From Anaeromyxobacter sp. Fw109-5 (GTDB lineage: Bacteria; Myxococcota; Myxococcia; Myxococcales; Anaeromyxobacteraceae), in NCBI RefSeq assembly GCF_000017505.1, contig NC_009675.1:1922001-1986000 (forward strand): 64,000 nt of DNA. Reading direction: 5' to 3'. Shown in pieces: positions 9,009-17,816 of the stretch. A program made the translations under genes and the position numbers. The notes beneath the pieces are model-generated. The model was given only the letters and a program-made list of their open reading frames with translations, did not search any database and was not told where the DNA came from. Position 1 is the first letter of the stretch; each line of letters opens with the position of its first letter.

Positions 9009-9281
9009 GTGGCGCGAGGCCCGAAGGGCTGGCGCCGCTCCGACGAGCGGATCCTCGACGAGCTGTGCGAGCGCATCGTCCGGAGCGGCGTCGACGCCTC
9101 GGACGTGGAGGTGGCGGTCGAGCGCGGCGTGCTGCGGCTCCGCGGGATCGTGCCGCACCCCGACGACCGCCGCCTCCTCGTCGAGCTCGCGAGCGCCGTG
9201 CTCGGCGTCGAGGAGATCGAGGACGAGGTGACGACGGCGCGGGACGCGGCCCTCGAGCCGGATCCGGAGACGGTGCACTGA
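9009..9281 (+). CDS. Small single-BON-domain protein
   Basis: A 90-residue protein that is essentially one BON domain (RRSDERILDELCERIV, VEVAVERGVLRLRGIV, LLVELASAVLGVEEIEDEV) with a short acidic tail. It lacks a signal peptide. The GTG start follows GGAGGGCGGGCC, 14 bases after the stop of the larger BON gene, so the two are almost certainly co-transcribed. The lead-in GPKGWRRSDERI matches the neighbour's GPKGYKRSDERI, supporting duplication followed by loss of the low-complexity arm. BON domains generally bind phospholipid surfaces; the specific function here is unknown. Confidence 0.85.
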   Translation: MARGPKGWRRSDERILDELCERIVRSGVDASDVEVAVERGVLRLRGIVPHPDDRRLLVELASAVLGVEEIEDEVTTARDAALEPDPETVH

Positions 9282-9374
9282 AGGCGACTACGCCTCGCCG
9301 GCGTGAGCTGCACGTCGGGTGGAGGCGCCGGCGGCGGCTCGCGCGTCACGGCGAAGCCGTGACGCGCGGCTCCG

Positions 9375-9450
9375 GCTCGCTGGTTCGACGGGCTCACCGC
9401 GAGCGGCATCCCCGGATCCGCTCGCCCTGAGCCCGTCGAAGGGCGAGCGG
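9375..9450. repeat. Paired REP-like palindromes (copy A)
   Basis: Two hairpins lie head to head. The first (9375-9404) has GCTCGC-(T)-GGT and ACCGCGAGC arms around loop TCGACGGGCTC. The second (9418-9450) has a perfect 11-bp stem, CCGCTCGCCCT/AGGGCGAGCGG, around loop GAGCCCGTCGA, the reverse complement of TCGACGGGCTC. Related palindromes recur at 36964-36994 and 39984-40060. The element lies in the gap between the BON operon and the convergent lipoprotein gene. Confidence 0.8.
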
Positions 9451-9479
9451 GAACGCCTCGACCCGAGTGATCGCGGCCA

Positions 9480-10325
9480 TCAGCGCAGCGGCAGCACGCT
9501 CGCGGCGCTCGAGCCGGCGACGACGCCGCTGCCGATGAACAGGTTCGACGACAGGTTCGAGCCGCCCACCTTGTTCACCGCCGTCAGCAGGAGGCCGTAC
9601 CCGTACTGCGGCGCGGGCGTGGGGAAGCAGTCCGCCTTCGCGAGCGAGAAGGTCGGCGCGCGCCACGCGCCGTCGTCGAGAAACAGCCGGAGCACCGCCA
9701 TCGGATCCGCCACGTCCGGCGCGTTGGTGCAGGTCGCCGCGGACGCGTCCACCGCGCCGCTCCGGGACGAGAGCTGCGTCACGGCGTAGAAGGCGACGCT
9801 GTCCCCTTCGCGGCGGAGGACGTACGGGCCGGGGATCTGGGCGTGCGCGACCGGAGGCTGGACGATCGGCAGCTCCGCGCCGTCGGCGTCCAGCAGCGTC
9901 GGCCTCGCCGGCGCGACGACCGTGCCCGAGTACGTCTCTCCGTCGTGGTCCACCCGGAACGTGTAGGCGGTGCCCGGCTCGTAGGTGAGATCGCCCGCCA
10001 GCGCGTACTGGCCTGCCACGCCGGGGACGGGTTCGAGGGTCGCGCTCCCGCCCGCCCACGTGAGCCTCACCGTCGCGCCGTCGAGCCCGGTCGTGCTCCA
10101 GGAGCCGGCGTCCACCGGGTTCGCCCCCCTCTCCATCTCCCCGAAGAACACCGTCGCGACGACCGCGCCGGAGAGCTCCACGCCCTGCGCCGGCTGGCTC
10201 ACGCCCGGCGACTCGATGAGCACGCCCGCGAGGACGCGGTCGTTCTGGATGCGCTCGAGCCAGTCGCAGCCGGACAGGGCGATCAGGGCCGCGAGGAGGG
10301 CAGGGGAGGAGGCGAGGGATCGCAT
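9480..10325 (-). CDS. Hypothetical lipoprotein
   Basis: A 281-residue secreted lipoprotein. The signal sequence RSLASSPALLAALIALSGC ends in lipobox ALSGC (Cys near residue 20). The mature part is beta-rich with a repeated strand-and-turn character (GVELSGAVVATVFFG, ATVRLTWAGGSATLE, AYTFRVDHDGETYSGTV), suggesting one or two Ig-like or carbohydrate-binding-type modules, followed by a C-terminal half with two spaced cysteines (TCTNAPDV and ADCFPTPAP) that may form a disulphide. I do not recognise a family. The ATG at 10325 was chosen because it sits directly before the signal peptide; longer readings have no homology-like features. It is convergent with the BON operon. Confidence 0.8.
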   Translation of the reverse strand: MRSLASSPALLAALIALSGCDWLERIQNDRVLAGVLIESPGVSQPAQGVELSGAVVATVFFGEMERGANPVDAGSWSTTGLDGATVRLTWAGGSATLEPVPGVAGQYALAGDLTYEPGTAYTFRVDHDGETYSGTVVAPARPTLLDADGAELPIVQPPVAHAQIPGPYVLRREGDSVAFYAVTQLSSRSGAVDASAATCTNAPDVADPMAVLRLFLDDGAWRAPTFSLAKADCFPTPAPQYGYGLLLTAVNKVGGSNLSSNLFIGSGVVAGSSAASVLPLR

Positions 10326-10657
10326 GGGCTCTTGCCTAGCGCGTTCCGCGGCAGGTCGCCAGCCCGTGCCGTCCCACACCTGCGCCACCGCCCGCACCCG
10401 ACGCACCACCGACGGCGGGGCGGCGCGCCGCCCGCTCGCGAGCGTCACGCTGGCCGCGCCGCACCCCTCGTTCACGTTGCCGCGGAGTGAACCCGGTGCC
10501 CCGCGAACACGGGACACGACGCGCTCCGCGCCGCGCGTGAAGGCGCGCTGGCGCTTGATCCCCTACAGGGGCGCGAGCTAGCACTCCGCCCGCTGGCCGA
10601 TCCCTCGTGAAGCGAGAGAGCGGTCGAGGGTTCGAATCCTCACAGGGAGAAACGACA
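10326..10657. other. 332-bp divergent gap with a tRNA T-arm-like sequence
   Basis: The gap separates the minus-strand lipoprotein and the plus-strand barrel gene and should hold both promoters. At 10624-10648 it carries GGTTCGAATCC plus CACAGGGAGA, which resembles a tRNA T-arm and 3' acceptor. The T-stem is one C short and no matching 5' acceptor, D-arm or anticodon arm lies upstream. A small CCCC-TACA-GGGG palindrome lies near 10559-10570. I see no further gene here. Confidence 0.5.
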
Positions 10658-11500
10658 ATGAACGTGGTTCGCAAGCTCGCAGTCGTCGTCGCCGCCGCCG
10701 CGCTCCTCGCGCCCATCGGTCGCGCCGTCGCGCAGGACGCCGTGCCGCTTCCGCCGCCTCCTCAGGCCGCGCAGCCGATGGCGCAGCAGCCGATGGACCA
10801 GCAGCCGATGGCCCAGCAGTCGATCTCGGGCGCGAGCGACGCCGGCTGGAACACGCAGTACGGCATGCTCTTCAGCCTGCAGAACATCTTCACGCGCCAG
10901 AACATCCTCGAGGGCTACGGCGGCGGCGTCGGCCTCCAGTACAACCTCGGGCCGACGACGGCGCTCCGCTTCGCCCTCGACGCGTCGCGCACCTCGAACC
11001 CTGCCTTCGAGCGCGAGAGCAGCTACACGACGCCCACCGGCAGCTTCACGAGCAAGACGCTGCAGGTCCCGAACGGCCCGACCTCGACGCTCGACGTCGG
11101 CGTGAGCGGCTCGTACCTCGTCCGCCTGGGCACGTCCGCGCTGGCGCCGTACCTCGGCGGCGGGCTGTCCCTCGGCTACGCCACCTCGAACGTCGACTAC
11201 GAGGACAACACCGTCCCGACGAGCCGTGAGGTGGTGGACGACGTGAACCGCACGTTCGACGTCGGCCTCCTCGGTCAGCTCGGCCTCGAGTGGCGCGTGC
11301 ACCGCAGCCTCTCCCTGTTCGCGGAGTACGGCGCGGGCGTGACGGCGTTCAGCTACACCTCGAGCAGCTCTGACCACCGCGAGTACAACGGCGGCACGCT
11401 CGTGCAGTCGTCGAAGTCCGAGGGCACCCAGACGAAGCTCTTCAACTTCGACACCGGGCTCACGCAGGGCGGGGCGCTCGGCGTGGTCGCGTTCTTCTGA
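10658..11500 (+). CDS. Outer-membrane beta-barrel protein
   Basis: A 280-residue protein with a clear Sec signal peptide (NVVRKLAVVVAAAALLAPIG, cleavage after AVAQ) and a Pro/Gln/Met-rich linker with repeated QQPM units (about 28-50). Then come alternating beta strands typical of an 8-stranded OmpA/OprF-like barrel (GGGVGLQYNLGPTTALRFAL, VGVSGSYLVRLGT, APYLGGGLSLGYAT, LLGQLGLEWRVHRSLSLFAE). It ends in GVVAFF, the C-terminal Phe used for BAM recognition. The ATG at 10658 is preceded by GGGAG. It is probably a structural or adhesion barrel; nothing shows transport specificity. A strong terminator follows. Confidence 0.87.
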   Translation: MNVVRKLAVVVAAAALLAPIGRAVAQDAVPLPPPPQAAQPMAQQPMDQQPMAQQSISGASDAGWNTQYGMLFSLQNIFTRQNILEGYGGGVGLQYNLGPTTALRFALDASRTSNPAFERESSYTTPTGSFTSKTLQVPNGPTSTLDVGVSGSYLVRLGTSALAPYLGGGLSLGYATSNVDYEDNTVPTSREVVDDVNRTFDVGLLGQLGLEWRVHRSLSLFAEYGAGVTAFSYTSSSSDHREYNGGTLVQSSKSEGTQTKLFNFDTGLTQGGALGVVAFF

Positions 11501-11523
11501 CGGTCGTCCGAGTGACGTGGTCC

Positions 11524-11565
11524 GGGCCCCGGCGCCGCGAGGCGACCGGGGCCCTTCTTCTCGTT
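11524..11565 (+). terminator. Rho-independent terminator after the barrel gene
   Basis: A perfect 9-bp stem, GGGCCCCGG (11524-11532) with CCGGGGCCC (11546-11554), is closed by a 13-base loop and followed by TTCTTCTCGTT. It lies 24 bases after the barrel stop codon. Confidence 0.8.
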
Positions 11566-11649
11566 CGCTGTCGCGGCCGGTGGCCCCTTGCGGGGGTTTC
11601 CCTCGCCGAAGTTGTCCCCGCGCCCTCGGAGCGACAAGATGAAGATGGA

Positions 11650-11946
11650 ATGTCGCACGCCACCGTTCGACGCCGCCGGCGGGATGGCCTCACCGAGGTC
11701 GTCCCGAACACCGTCTCCCTCACGCGCGGCGAGCGGTATCTCGTGAACTTCGGCGTGTTGTTCGCTGCGAAGGCCCTGTACCTGTCGACGCTCATCCCCG
11801 CCCAGGCGTTCGCGATCGTGCTCGGGTGCTGCATGGCCGCGGAGCTCGCGAGCGTGCTGCGCGAGGTGGGGGTGATGCAGCCACCGAAGGCGCCCGTGCA
11901 CGTCCTCACGCGATGGAGGACGTCGGGGCCGGGCCGCATCGGCTGA
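11650..11946 (+). CDS. Small hypothetical membrane protein
   Basis: A 98-residue protein with an Arg-rich N-terminus (SHATVRRRRRDG), a hydrophobic central part (about 33-70: FGVLFAAKALYLSTLIPAQ, FAIVLGCCMAAELASVL) that could form one or two helices, and a basic Pro-containing tail. I do not recognise a family. The ATG at 11650 has only a weak GAAGATGGA upstream, and the frame remains open further upstream to a GTG inside the terminator, which I reject. Codon choice is GC-rich like its neighbours. It may be real but is unsupported by context: serC lies convergent 63 bases away. Confidence 0.45.
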   Translation: MSHATVRRRRRDGLTEVVPNTVSLTRGERYLVNFGVLFAAKALYLSTLIPAQAFAIVLGCCMAAELASVLREVGVMQPPKAPVHVLTRWRTSGPGRIG

Positions 11947-12009
11947 GACCGACTGGTACCGCCGAGCGGGGCCGCCCGCGGCGCGCGGCGGCCCCGGCCC
12001 CGGACCCGC

Positions 12010-13137
12010 TCAGCCGCGCCGCGCGAACTCGGTCATGAAGTCGACGAGCGCGTCCACCCAGGCCGGCTCGACGGCGTTGTAGGTCGAGACCCGGATCCCG
12101 CCCACGGAGCGGTGGCCCTTCAGCCCGACCATCCCCTGCTTCTTCGCCTCCGAGACGAAGCGCTCCTCGTCCTTCTCCGTCGGGAGGCGGAACACCACGT
12201 TCATGACGGAGCGGCTCTCCTTCTCGACCGGGCACCGGTAGAAGCCGGCGTTCGCGTCGATGGCGCCGTAGAGCAGCCCCGCCTTGGTCCGGTTGCGGCC
12301 CTCGATCGAGGTCAGCCCGCCGAGCTCCTTCAACCACGCGAGCACGTTGCGGATCATGTAGATGCCGAACGTCGGCGGCGTGTTGTAGAGCGACTTGTTC
12401 TCGGCCGGTGTGCGGAGCTGGAAGATCTTCGGGATGTCCTTGCGGCCCCGCTCGACGAGCTCCTTCGAGACGATCACCACCACGACGCCCGACGGGCCGA
12501 TGTTCTTCTGGGCGCCCGCGTAGGCGAGGCCGAAGCGGGAGACGTCGAACCTCCGCCAGAGGAAGTCGCTCGACATGTCGGCGACGAGCGGCGCGCCGCC
12601 CGCGCTCGGGAACGGGCGCGACGGCGAGACCTCGTACTGCACGCCGTGGATGGTCTCGTTCGAGGTCACGTGCAGGTAAGCGGCCGCGGGGTCGACCTTC
12701 ACCTCGTCGGGCCCCGGCACGCGGACGTAGCTCTTGTCCTTCCCGTCGCCGGCGCCGGTCGAGGCGGCGACGCGCACCGCGCCGCCCAGCATGGCGGTCG
12801 CGACCTTCGCCTCGGCGAGCGCCTTCTCGCCCCAGGCGCCGTTCACGACGTAGTCCGCCGTCTGCCCCTTCTGCACGAGGTTCATCGGGATCTGCGCGAA
12901 GAGCTGCGAGGCCCCGCCCTGCACGAAGAGGATCTCGTGGGTCGCGGGCACCTCGAGCAGCTCGCGCAGCAGCGCGATCGCCTCGTCGTGCACCGCCTCG
13001 TACTCCTTGCCGCGGTGCGAGTGCTCCATCACCGACATGCCGCTGTTCGCGAAGTCGAGGAGCTCGTCCCGGGCGCGCTCCAGCGCTGGGAGCGGGAGGG
13101 CGGCGGGACCGGCGTTGAAGTTCATCTTTCGGCTCAT
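12010..13137 (-). CDS. serC: Phosphoserine aminotransferase
   Basis: A 375-residue class V PLP aminotransferase, slightly longer than E. coli SerC (362). It converts 3-phosphohydroxypyruvate and glutamate to phosphoserine in serine synthesis, and acts on the analogous step of pyridoxal phosphate synthesis in some bacteria. Motifs are FNAGPAALP at the N-terminus, [74 protein letters not shown] and the PLP lysine at about residue 211 in [12 protein letters not shown]. The C-terminus has the [18 protein letters not shown] phosphate-binding segment. The ATG at 13137 directly precedes the conserved start. No serA lies in the window. An MFS gene lies upstream on the same strand, 222 bases away. Confidence 0.96.
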   Translation of the reverse strand: MSRKMNFNAGPAALPLPALERARDELLDFANSGMSVMEHSHRGKEYEAVHDEAIALLRELLEVPATHEILFVQGGASQLFAQIPMNLVQKGQTADYVVNGAWGEKALAEAKVATAMLGGAVRVAASTGAGDGKDKSYVRVPGPDEVKVDPAAAYLHVTSNETIHGVQYEVSPSRPFPSAGGAPLVADMSSDFLWRRFDVSRFGLAYAGAQKNIGPSGVVVVIVSKELVERGRKDIPKIFQLRTPAENKSLYNTPPTFGIYMIRNVLAWLKELGGLTSIEGRNRTKAGLLYGAIDANAGFYRCPVEKESRSVMNVVFRLPTEKDEERFVSEAKKQGMVGLKGHRSVGGIRVSTYNAVEPAWVDALVDFMTEFARRG

Positions 13138-13359
13138 GGGCTCCTCGCGGACCGGTGCGGTCGGTGATCGGGACCGGATTCTGCGCGAAATGGGCCGTCG
13201 CGGAAACTCCCGTCGCGAGCCTCCCGCGCGAGCGCGAGCGAGGCGGCGAGGGGTCTCGACGGGGGTGGCTTTCAGGCCTCCGAAGGAACGCCCCGGTTGG
13301 GGCCGGGTAGCCGCGCCTTCGCGTGCGCGGCGAGCGGGGCCTGGACCGCTCCTCGCCGC

Positions 13360-14724
13360 CTATCCCGGCTGCTCCGGCGCGTCCGCGGCCGCGCGTGCCT
13401 CGGCGGCACGCGCCACGCGGCGCCCCTGCTCGACGTCCACCCGCAGGAGCAGCGCCGCGCCCGCCACGAAGAAGCCGATGACCGACAGCACCGCCCCGCG
13501 GCTCGAGCCGGTGAGCGCGATGGCCGCGGCGAACACCGCCGGCCCGAAGATCCCGGCGAACTTCTCCGAGATGGCGAAGAAACCGAAGAACTCTCCCGAG
13601 AGGTGGCGCGGCACCATGCTCGCGAAGAGCGACCGCGAGAGGGCCTGCGTCCCGCCCTGCACGAGCCCCACGAGGATCGCGAGCGCGAAGAAGTGTGCCG
13701 CGGTGCGGGTGAAGTAGCCGAGCACGGCGATGCCCGTGTAGACGGCGAGGCCGACGAGGATGGCGCGCTTGGGGCCCAGGCGACCGGCCACGGCCGCGAA
13801 GAGGTAGGCGCACGGGACGCCGACGAGCTGCACGAGCAGGATCGCGCCGATGAGCGCGCCGCGCGGGAGACCGAGCTCGCTCCCGTAGATCGCGGCCATC
13901 CGGATGATGGTGCCGATCCCGTCGTTGTAGACGAGGAAGGCCGCGAGGAGCAGGGCGGCGTCGGGGTGGCGCCGCAGCTGGCGGAACGTCCGCGCGAGGC
14001 GCGCGCGCGTGCCCTCGCGCGTGCCCTCGCGCCCCGCGCCGGCAGGGGCGCGCACCGCGGGCTCGCGCACGCCGAGCAGGAGGGGGAGGGTGAAGGCGAG
14101 CCACCAGATCGCCACGGAGACGAACGCGAGCCGCGCCGGCAGCGTCCCTCCGCGCGGGAGCCCGAGCAGCTCGGGCCGGGCGATCCAGGCGAGCTGCGCC
14201 GCGAGGAGGAGGCCGCCGCCGAGATAGCCCGCGGCGTAGCCCGCGGAGGAGACGCGGTTCAGCTCGTCCTCGCGGGCGACGTGGGGGAGGAGCGCGTCGT
14301 AGAAGACGAGGCTCCCGTTCAGGCCGACGTTGAGGAGGACGAGGAGCGCCGTGGCGAGCACCCAGTCGCCCGGGCCGACGGCGGCGAGCGCCGCGGTGGC
14401 GGCCGCTCCGGCGAGCGCGAACGCCGCGAGCATGCGCTTCTTCACCGGCCGGACGTCGGCGAGCGTCCCGAGGACCGGCGCCAGCACCGCGACCACCGCG
14501 AGGCCGGCGGTGGTCGCGAGGGCGAAGCGCTGCGTCGCGACGGCGGGCGGCAGCTCCGCCCCGGCCACCCGCGCGAAGTAGATGGGCAGGATCGCCGTGA
14601 GGACGGAGGTGACCGCGGCCGAGTTCGCGACGTCGTAGAGGACCCACGCGCGGAGCTCGGGACGATCGAGGCCGAGCCGCTCGAGGAGCGTCCGGCGCGG
14701 GCGCGGTGGCCTGGACCCGCTCAC
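13360..14724 (-). CDS. MFS transporter, UMF1/Atg22-like family
   Basis: A 454-residue integral membrane protein with about 12 predicted helices. Recognisable segments are the first helix with WVLYDVANSAAVTSVL, the family-typical DxANS start, the loop GTLADVRPVKKRML between helices 2 and 3, and FVYNDGIGTIIRMAAIYG-type sequence (LVYNDGIGTII) in the second half. These match the UMF1/Atg22 subgroup, whose members export amino acids or other small solutes; the substrate cannot be predicted. The GTG start at 14724 overlaps the TGA of the upstream lipoprotein gene (GTGA arrangement), indicating translational coupling. Longer readings upstream are frame artefacts. Confidence 0.88.
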   Translation of the reverse strand: MSGSRPPRPRRTLLERLGLDRPELRAWVLYDVANSAAVTSVLTAILPIYFARVAGAELPPAVATQRFALATTAGLAVVAVLAPVLGTLADVRPVKKRMLAAFALAGAAATAALAAVGPGDWVLATALLVLLNVGLNGSLVFYDALLPHVAREDELNRVSSAGYAAGYLGGGLLLAAQLAWIARPELLGLPRGGTLPARLAFVSVAIWWLAFTLPLLLGVREPAVRAPAGAGREGTREGTRARLARTFRQLRRHPDAALLLAAFLVYNDGIGTIIRMAAIYGSELGLPRGALIGAILLVQLVGVPCAYLFAAVAGRLGPKRAILVGLAVYTGIAVLGYFTRTAAHFFALAILVGLVQGGTQALSRSLFASMVPRHLSGEFFGFFAISEKFAGIFGPAVFAAAIALTGSSRGAVLSVIGFFVAGAALLLRVDVEQGRRVARAAEARAAADAPEQPG

Positions 14725-15161
14725 CTCCGGGCCTGGACCTCGCGCTCGAGGGCCGCGATGTCCGCCTCGATGCGCGCGGCGTCGCGGCAGCCGCGCAGGT
14801 TCCCGGCGTCTTCCAGGAAGGACTCGAGGCGGTCCGAGAGCAGGAATGGCCGCTCCCCGCGTCCGACCGCGAGGCAGCTCTCCTCGAAGTGCGATCGCTC
14901 CAGCCCCTTCACGAACCGGCCGACGACGCCGCCGGACGGGCGCACCTCGTCGCCCCCTCGCGCGCGCTCGTCCGGTCCGTCGCCTGCGTCCGCCTCGCGC
15001 GCCCGGCCGCCCTCGCGCGCGGGGTCGCCGGTCCCGTAGTCCTCGTACAGGCGGTCGAGCGCGTCGCGCAGATCGCGGCGGCGATCCGCGAGCTTCTCCT
15101 CGGGCGTGCGGCACGCGAGCGCGAGGGAGACGGCGAGGAGGGCGAGGAAGAGACGGCGCAT
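14721..15161 (-). CDS. Hypothetical lipoprotein coupled to the MFS gene
   Basis: A 146-residue protein with a lipoprotein signal (MRRLFLALLAVSLALAC, Cys at residue 17) and then a very charged, helical mature part. An early amphipathic segment (EEKLADRRRDLRDALDRLYE) may be a coiled coil, a Gly/Asp/Glu-rich linker covers about 45-80, and the C-terminal helix ends in ALEREVQARR. Two further cysteines (SCLAVGRG and LRGCRD) might form a disulphide. The stop overlaps the MFS start by four bases, so the two are translated together. It may be a periplasmic accessory or an envelope spacer; nothing proves this. Confidence 0.75.
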   Translation of the reverse strand: MRRLFLALLAVSLALACRTPEEKLADRRRDLRDALDRLYEDYGTGDPAREGGRAREADAGDGPDERARGGDEVRPSGGVVGRFVKGLERSHFEESCLAVGRGERPFLLSDRLESFLEDAGNLRGCRDAARIEADIAALEREVQARR

Positions 15162-15224
15162 CGGTGGATTCCTCCGGGCGGGTCATCATGACACGTCCGG
15201 GCCGCCGCGCGTCCCGCGGGTCCA

Positions 15225-17516
15225 TCAGGCAGGCGCGGCGGGGGTCAGGCCGGGCTCCTGCGGCGCGGCCGCGTGCACGCGGCGCGGCAGCTCCACGGTG
15301 AACGTGGCGCCCTCGCCGGGCGCGCTCTCCACCCGCACGGTCCCCCCGAGCGACTCCACGATCTCGCGCACGATCCAGAGGCCGAGGCCGAACCCGCCGT
15401 AGCTCCGCTTGGACACCGCGCGCTCGAAGCGCCCGAAGATGCGCGCCTGATCCTCGGGCGAGATCCCGATCCCGCGGTCCCGCACCGACGCGATCGCGCG
15501 CTCGCCGTGGCCCTCCACCCGCACCTCGACCGGCTGGTTCGGCCCGTACTTGATGGCGTTCGACACGAGGTTCGTGAGCACCTGGTCGAGCCGGAGCCGG
15601 TCCCACGACCCCGGCACCGGCTCGGGCGCGGAGAGCACGAGCTCGCACCCCGCGCGGCGCGCCTCGTCCTCGAACCGGCCGACGACGTCGCGGGCGAGCT
15701 CGGCGAGATCGAACGACTCGATCTCCAGCTCGAGCCGGCCGGCGGTGATCCGCGAGAGATCGAGCAGGCTCGCCACGAGGCGCGCGAGCCGGTCGACGTT
15801 GCGGCGGATGACCTCGGCCTTGCGCGCCACGTCCTCGACCCCGAGCCGCGTGGCCCGCGCGCGCAGGCTCTCCGACTGGAGCGCCAGCGAGGTGAGCGGG
15901 GTGCGCAGCTCGTGAGAGGCGATGGAGAGGAACTCGTCGCGCTCGCGGATGGCGTTCTGCGCCGCTGCGTACAGGCGCGACGTGTCCACCGCCGCGCCGA
16001 CGAGCCGGGCGAGATCCGTGGCGAGCCGAACGTCGCCCCGCCCGAAGCGGCGGCTGGACGCGCCGAGCAGCGTGATCGCGCCCAGCCGCTCGCCGCGCGA
16101 GGACAGCGCGACGGTGAGGGAGGACCCGACGCCCGCCTCCCGCAGCGCCGCCGCGAGCGCGGGGGCTCGCGCCGCGAGGGCGATCCGCTCCGGGTCGAAG
16201 CCGTTCCGCGCCCGCGGGTGACCCCCCGCGAGCGTGGCGCCGGGGCCGATCTCGGCGTCGCGCTCGAACCCGGCGCCGTCGAGCGCGGACCCCAGGCGGG
16301 CGGCGAGCCGGGGATCGCGGTGCCCCACGCTCCAGCGCGGGCCCTCCGGCTCTTCCAGGTAGACGATGCAGGTCTCCGCGGCGCGCTCGGCAGCGAGGTC
16401 CGCGACCGCCGCGACCGTGGTGGAGTAGTCGAGGGACGAGGAGAGCACCTTCCCCGCCTCGGCGAGGAACGCCGCGCGGCGCGCCGACAGCTCCGCTCGG
16501 CTGCGGGCCTTCACCTCGTCGCGCGTCACCCAGAACAGCAGGAGCGTCAGCGCCAGGCCGGCGACCGCCACGCCGAGGGGCAGGAATCGCTCCGTCGCGG
16601 TCGCGAAGCGCGGACCCGCCTGGTAGTGAAGCGTCCACGGGCGGCCGGCGATCTCGACGCGCCGCACGAGGGTGAGCGCGGTCCGCTCGCCGGGAGCCCT
16701 CGCGTCGAAGAGGATCGCCGCGGGGCCGAGCTCTCCGCCGTCGTAGACCGAGAGCCCGACCTCCTTCGCCGTCGTCTCTCCCACCGCCCCGCGCAGCAGG
16801 TCGCCGGCGCGAAAGGGCGCGTAGATCCAGCCCCGCAGCTGCTCCCGGCGCTCCTCCAGCGTCCGGGGAGCGCCCGAGTACACCGGAACGTAGACGAGGA
16901 AGCCGGCCTGGCGCTCGGCCCCGGCCTCCTGCACGAGCTCCACGCGCCGCGTGGCGGAGGGCTCGCCGGTGTCGCGGGCCCGGGCCATCGCCGCCCGCCG
17001 GATCGGCTCGGAGAACATGTCGTAGCCGATCGCCCGCTGGTTCCTCCAGTCGAGCGGCTCGAGCAGGACGATGCTCGAGTAGAGCTCGCGCGCTCCGGGG
17101 GGCCAGATCCGGTAATCCGGCCGCCCTGCGGCGCGCTGTTCCCCCTCGTGCGCCTCGAGCTCGTCGGGGAGCACCAGCTTGCTCCAGCCGATACCCTGGA
17201 TCCCGGGGTATCGCCGGCCGAGCTCGAGGCTCGCGACGAAGTCGCGGAACGCGAGCGCCGACGGGTCTCCCCCGACCGCGATGACGAAGCCGCGTCCGGC
17301 GCGGAGCATGGCCTCGTAGGCGCTCATCCGCTCGGTCAAGGCGGTGGTCGTCCGCTCCGCCTCGTCCATGAAGCGGTTGGTCGACTGGGCGCCGATCGCC
17401 GTGCGGGTGAGCTGCCAGGCGGCCACCGTGGCGAGCAGCCCAAGGACGAGCACGACCACCGGCGTCAGGTGATGGCGGAGCGCCGCGCGCGCCGATGAGA
17501 GGATCCGCCTCGGCAT
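15225..17516 (-). CDS. CHASE-GAF hybrid-free sensor histidine kinase
   Basis: A 763-residue membrane sensor kinase. Helix 1 lies at about 17-37. A CHASE domain (about 75-270) is marked by YPGIQGIGWSKLV and GYDMFSEPIRRAAMARARDTG, and helix 2 lies at about 300-322. A GAF domain (about 345-505) leads to HisKA with the phosphorylated His at residue 535 in SIASHELRTPL, then HATPase_c with LVSNAIKYG, DRGIGISPEDQ and GFGLGLWIV. CHASE domains bind small extracellular ligands. No response regulator is adjacent, so it is an orphan kinase whose partner lies elsewhere. It sits upstream of the lipoprotein-MFS pair on the same strand with a 63-base gap. Confidence 0.93.
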   Translation of the reverse strand: MPRRILSSARAALRHHLTPVVVLVLGLLATVAAWQLTRTAIGAQSTNRFMDEAERTTTALTERMSAYEAMLRAGRGFVIAVGGDPSALAFRDFVASLELGRRYPGIQGIGWSKLVLPDELEAHEGEQRAAGRPDYRIWPPGARELYSSIVLLEPLDWRNQRAIGYDMFSEPIRRAAMARARDTGEPSATRRVELVQEAGAERQAGFLVYVPVYSGAPRTLEERREQLRGWIYAPFRAGDLLRGAVGETTAKEVGLSVYDGGELGPAAILFDARAPGERTALTLVRRVEIAGRPWTLHYQAGPRFATATERFLPLGVAVAGLALTLLLFWVTRDEVKARSRAELSARRAAFLAEAGKVLSSSLDYSTTVAAVADLAAERAAETCIVYLEEPEGPRWSVGHRDPRLAARLGSALDGAGFERDAEIGPGATLAGGHPRARNGFDPERIALAARAPALAAALREAGVGSSLTVALSSRGERLGAITLLGASSRRFGRGDVRLATDLARLVGAAVDTSRLYAAAQNAIRERDEFLSIASHELRTPLTSLALQSESLRARATRLGVEDVARKAEVIRRNVDRLARLVASLLDLSRITAGRLELEIESFDLAELARDVVGRFEDEARRAGCELVLSAPEPVPGSWDRLRLDQVLTNLVSNAIKYGPNQPVEVRVEGHGERAIASVRDRGIGISPEDQARIFGRFERAVSKRSYGGFGLGLWIVREIVESLGGTVRVESAPGEGATFTVELPRRVHAAAPQEPGLTPAAPA

Positions 17517-17762
17517 TTCGCAAATGGAGAGCGCCGCCGTACGAGCGGACGTACCTCAGGGTAAGTCCGGCGTCAGGCTGCGGGCATCTCGGAAGGGACG
17601 GGTGCTCGTGCGGTCCCTGCGTGGTCGGTCTTCGCGCGCTGACCCCCGTGCATCGGGCTGAGCCTCGGTCGCAGCCATACGCTTGCCTGGCCGCCTGCCA
17701 TCCGGCGCGGACGTCGGGCGAGTTTCCGGGTGAATCGGGACATTCCGCGAGGACGGGCCGAC

Positions 17763-17776
17763 CTGATCTGGATCAA
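17763..17776 (+). promoter_or_regulatory. FNR-like box upstream of Fur-fragment/bfd operon
   Basis: CTGATCTGGATCAA matches TTGAT-N4-ATCAA at 9 of 10 positions. If activation is class II (-41.5), transcription would start near 17811, inside the Fur-like palindrome immediately downstream. Confidence 0.45.
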
Positions 17777-17801
17777 CATGCGCTCTTCGGCGGCGTGTTA
17801 C

Positions 17802-17816
17802 TGAGATTGCGTCTCA
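17802..17816 (+). promoter_or_regulatory. Fur-like operator
   Basis: TGAGATTGCGTCTCA is a perfect 5-5-5 inverted repeat (TGAGA-N5-TCTCA) resembling the 7-1-7 Fur box in outer half-sites. It lies 26 bases before the start of the operon encoding a Fur C-terminal domain and a Bfd-like ferredoxin, an appropriate place for an iron-responsive repressor. Confidence 0.4.

Noticed and set aside
10560-10650. Possible complete tRNA gene
   Set aside because: Only a T-arm-like part is present; no acceptor 5' half, D-arm or anticodon arm pairs upstream.
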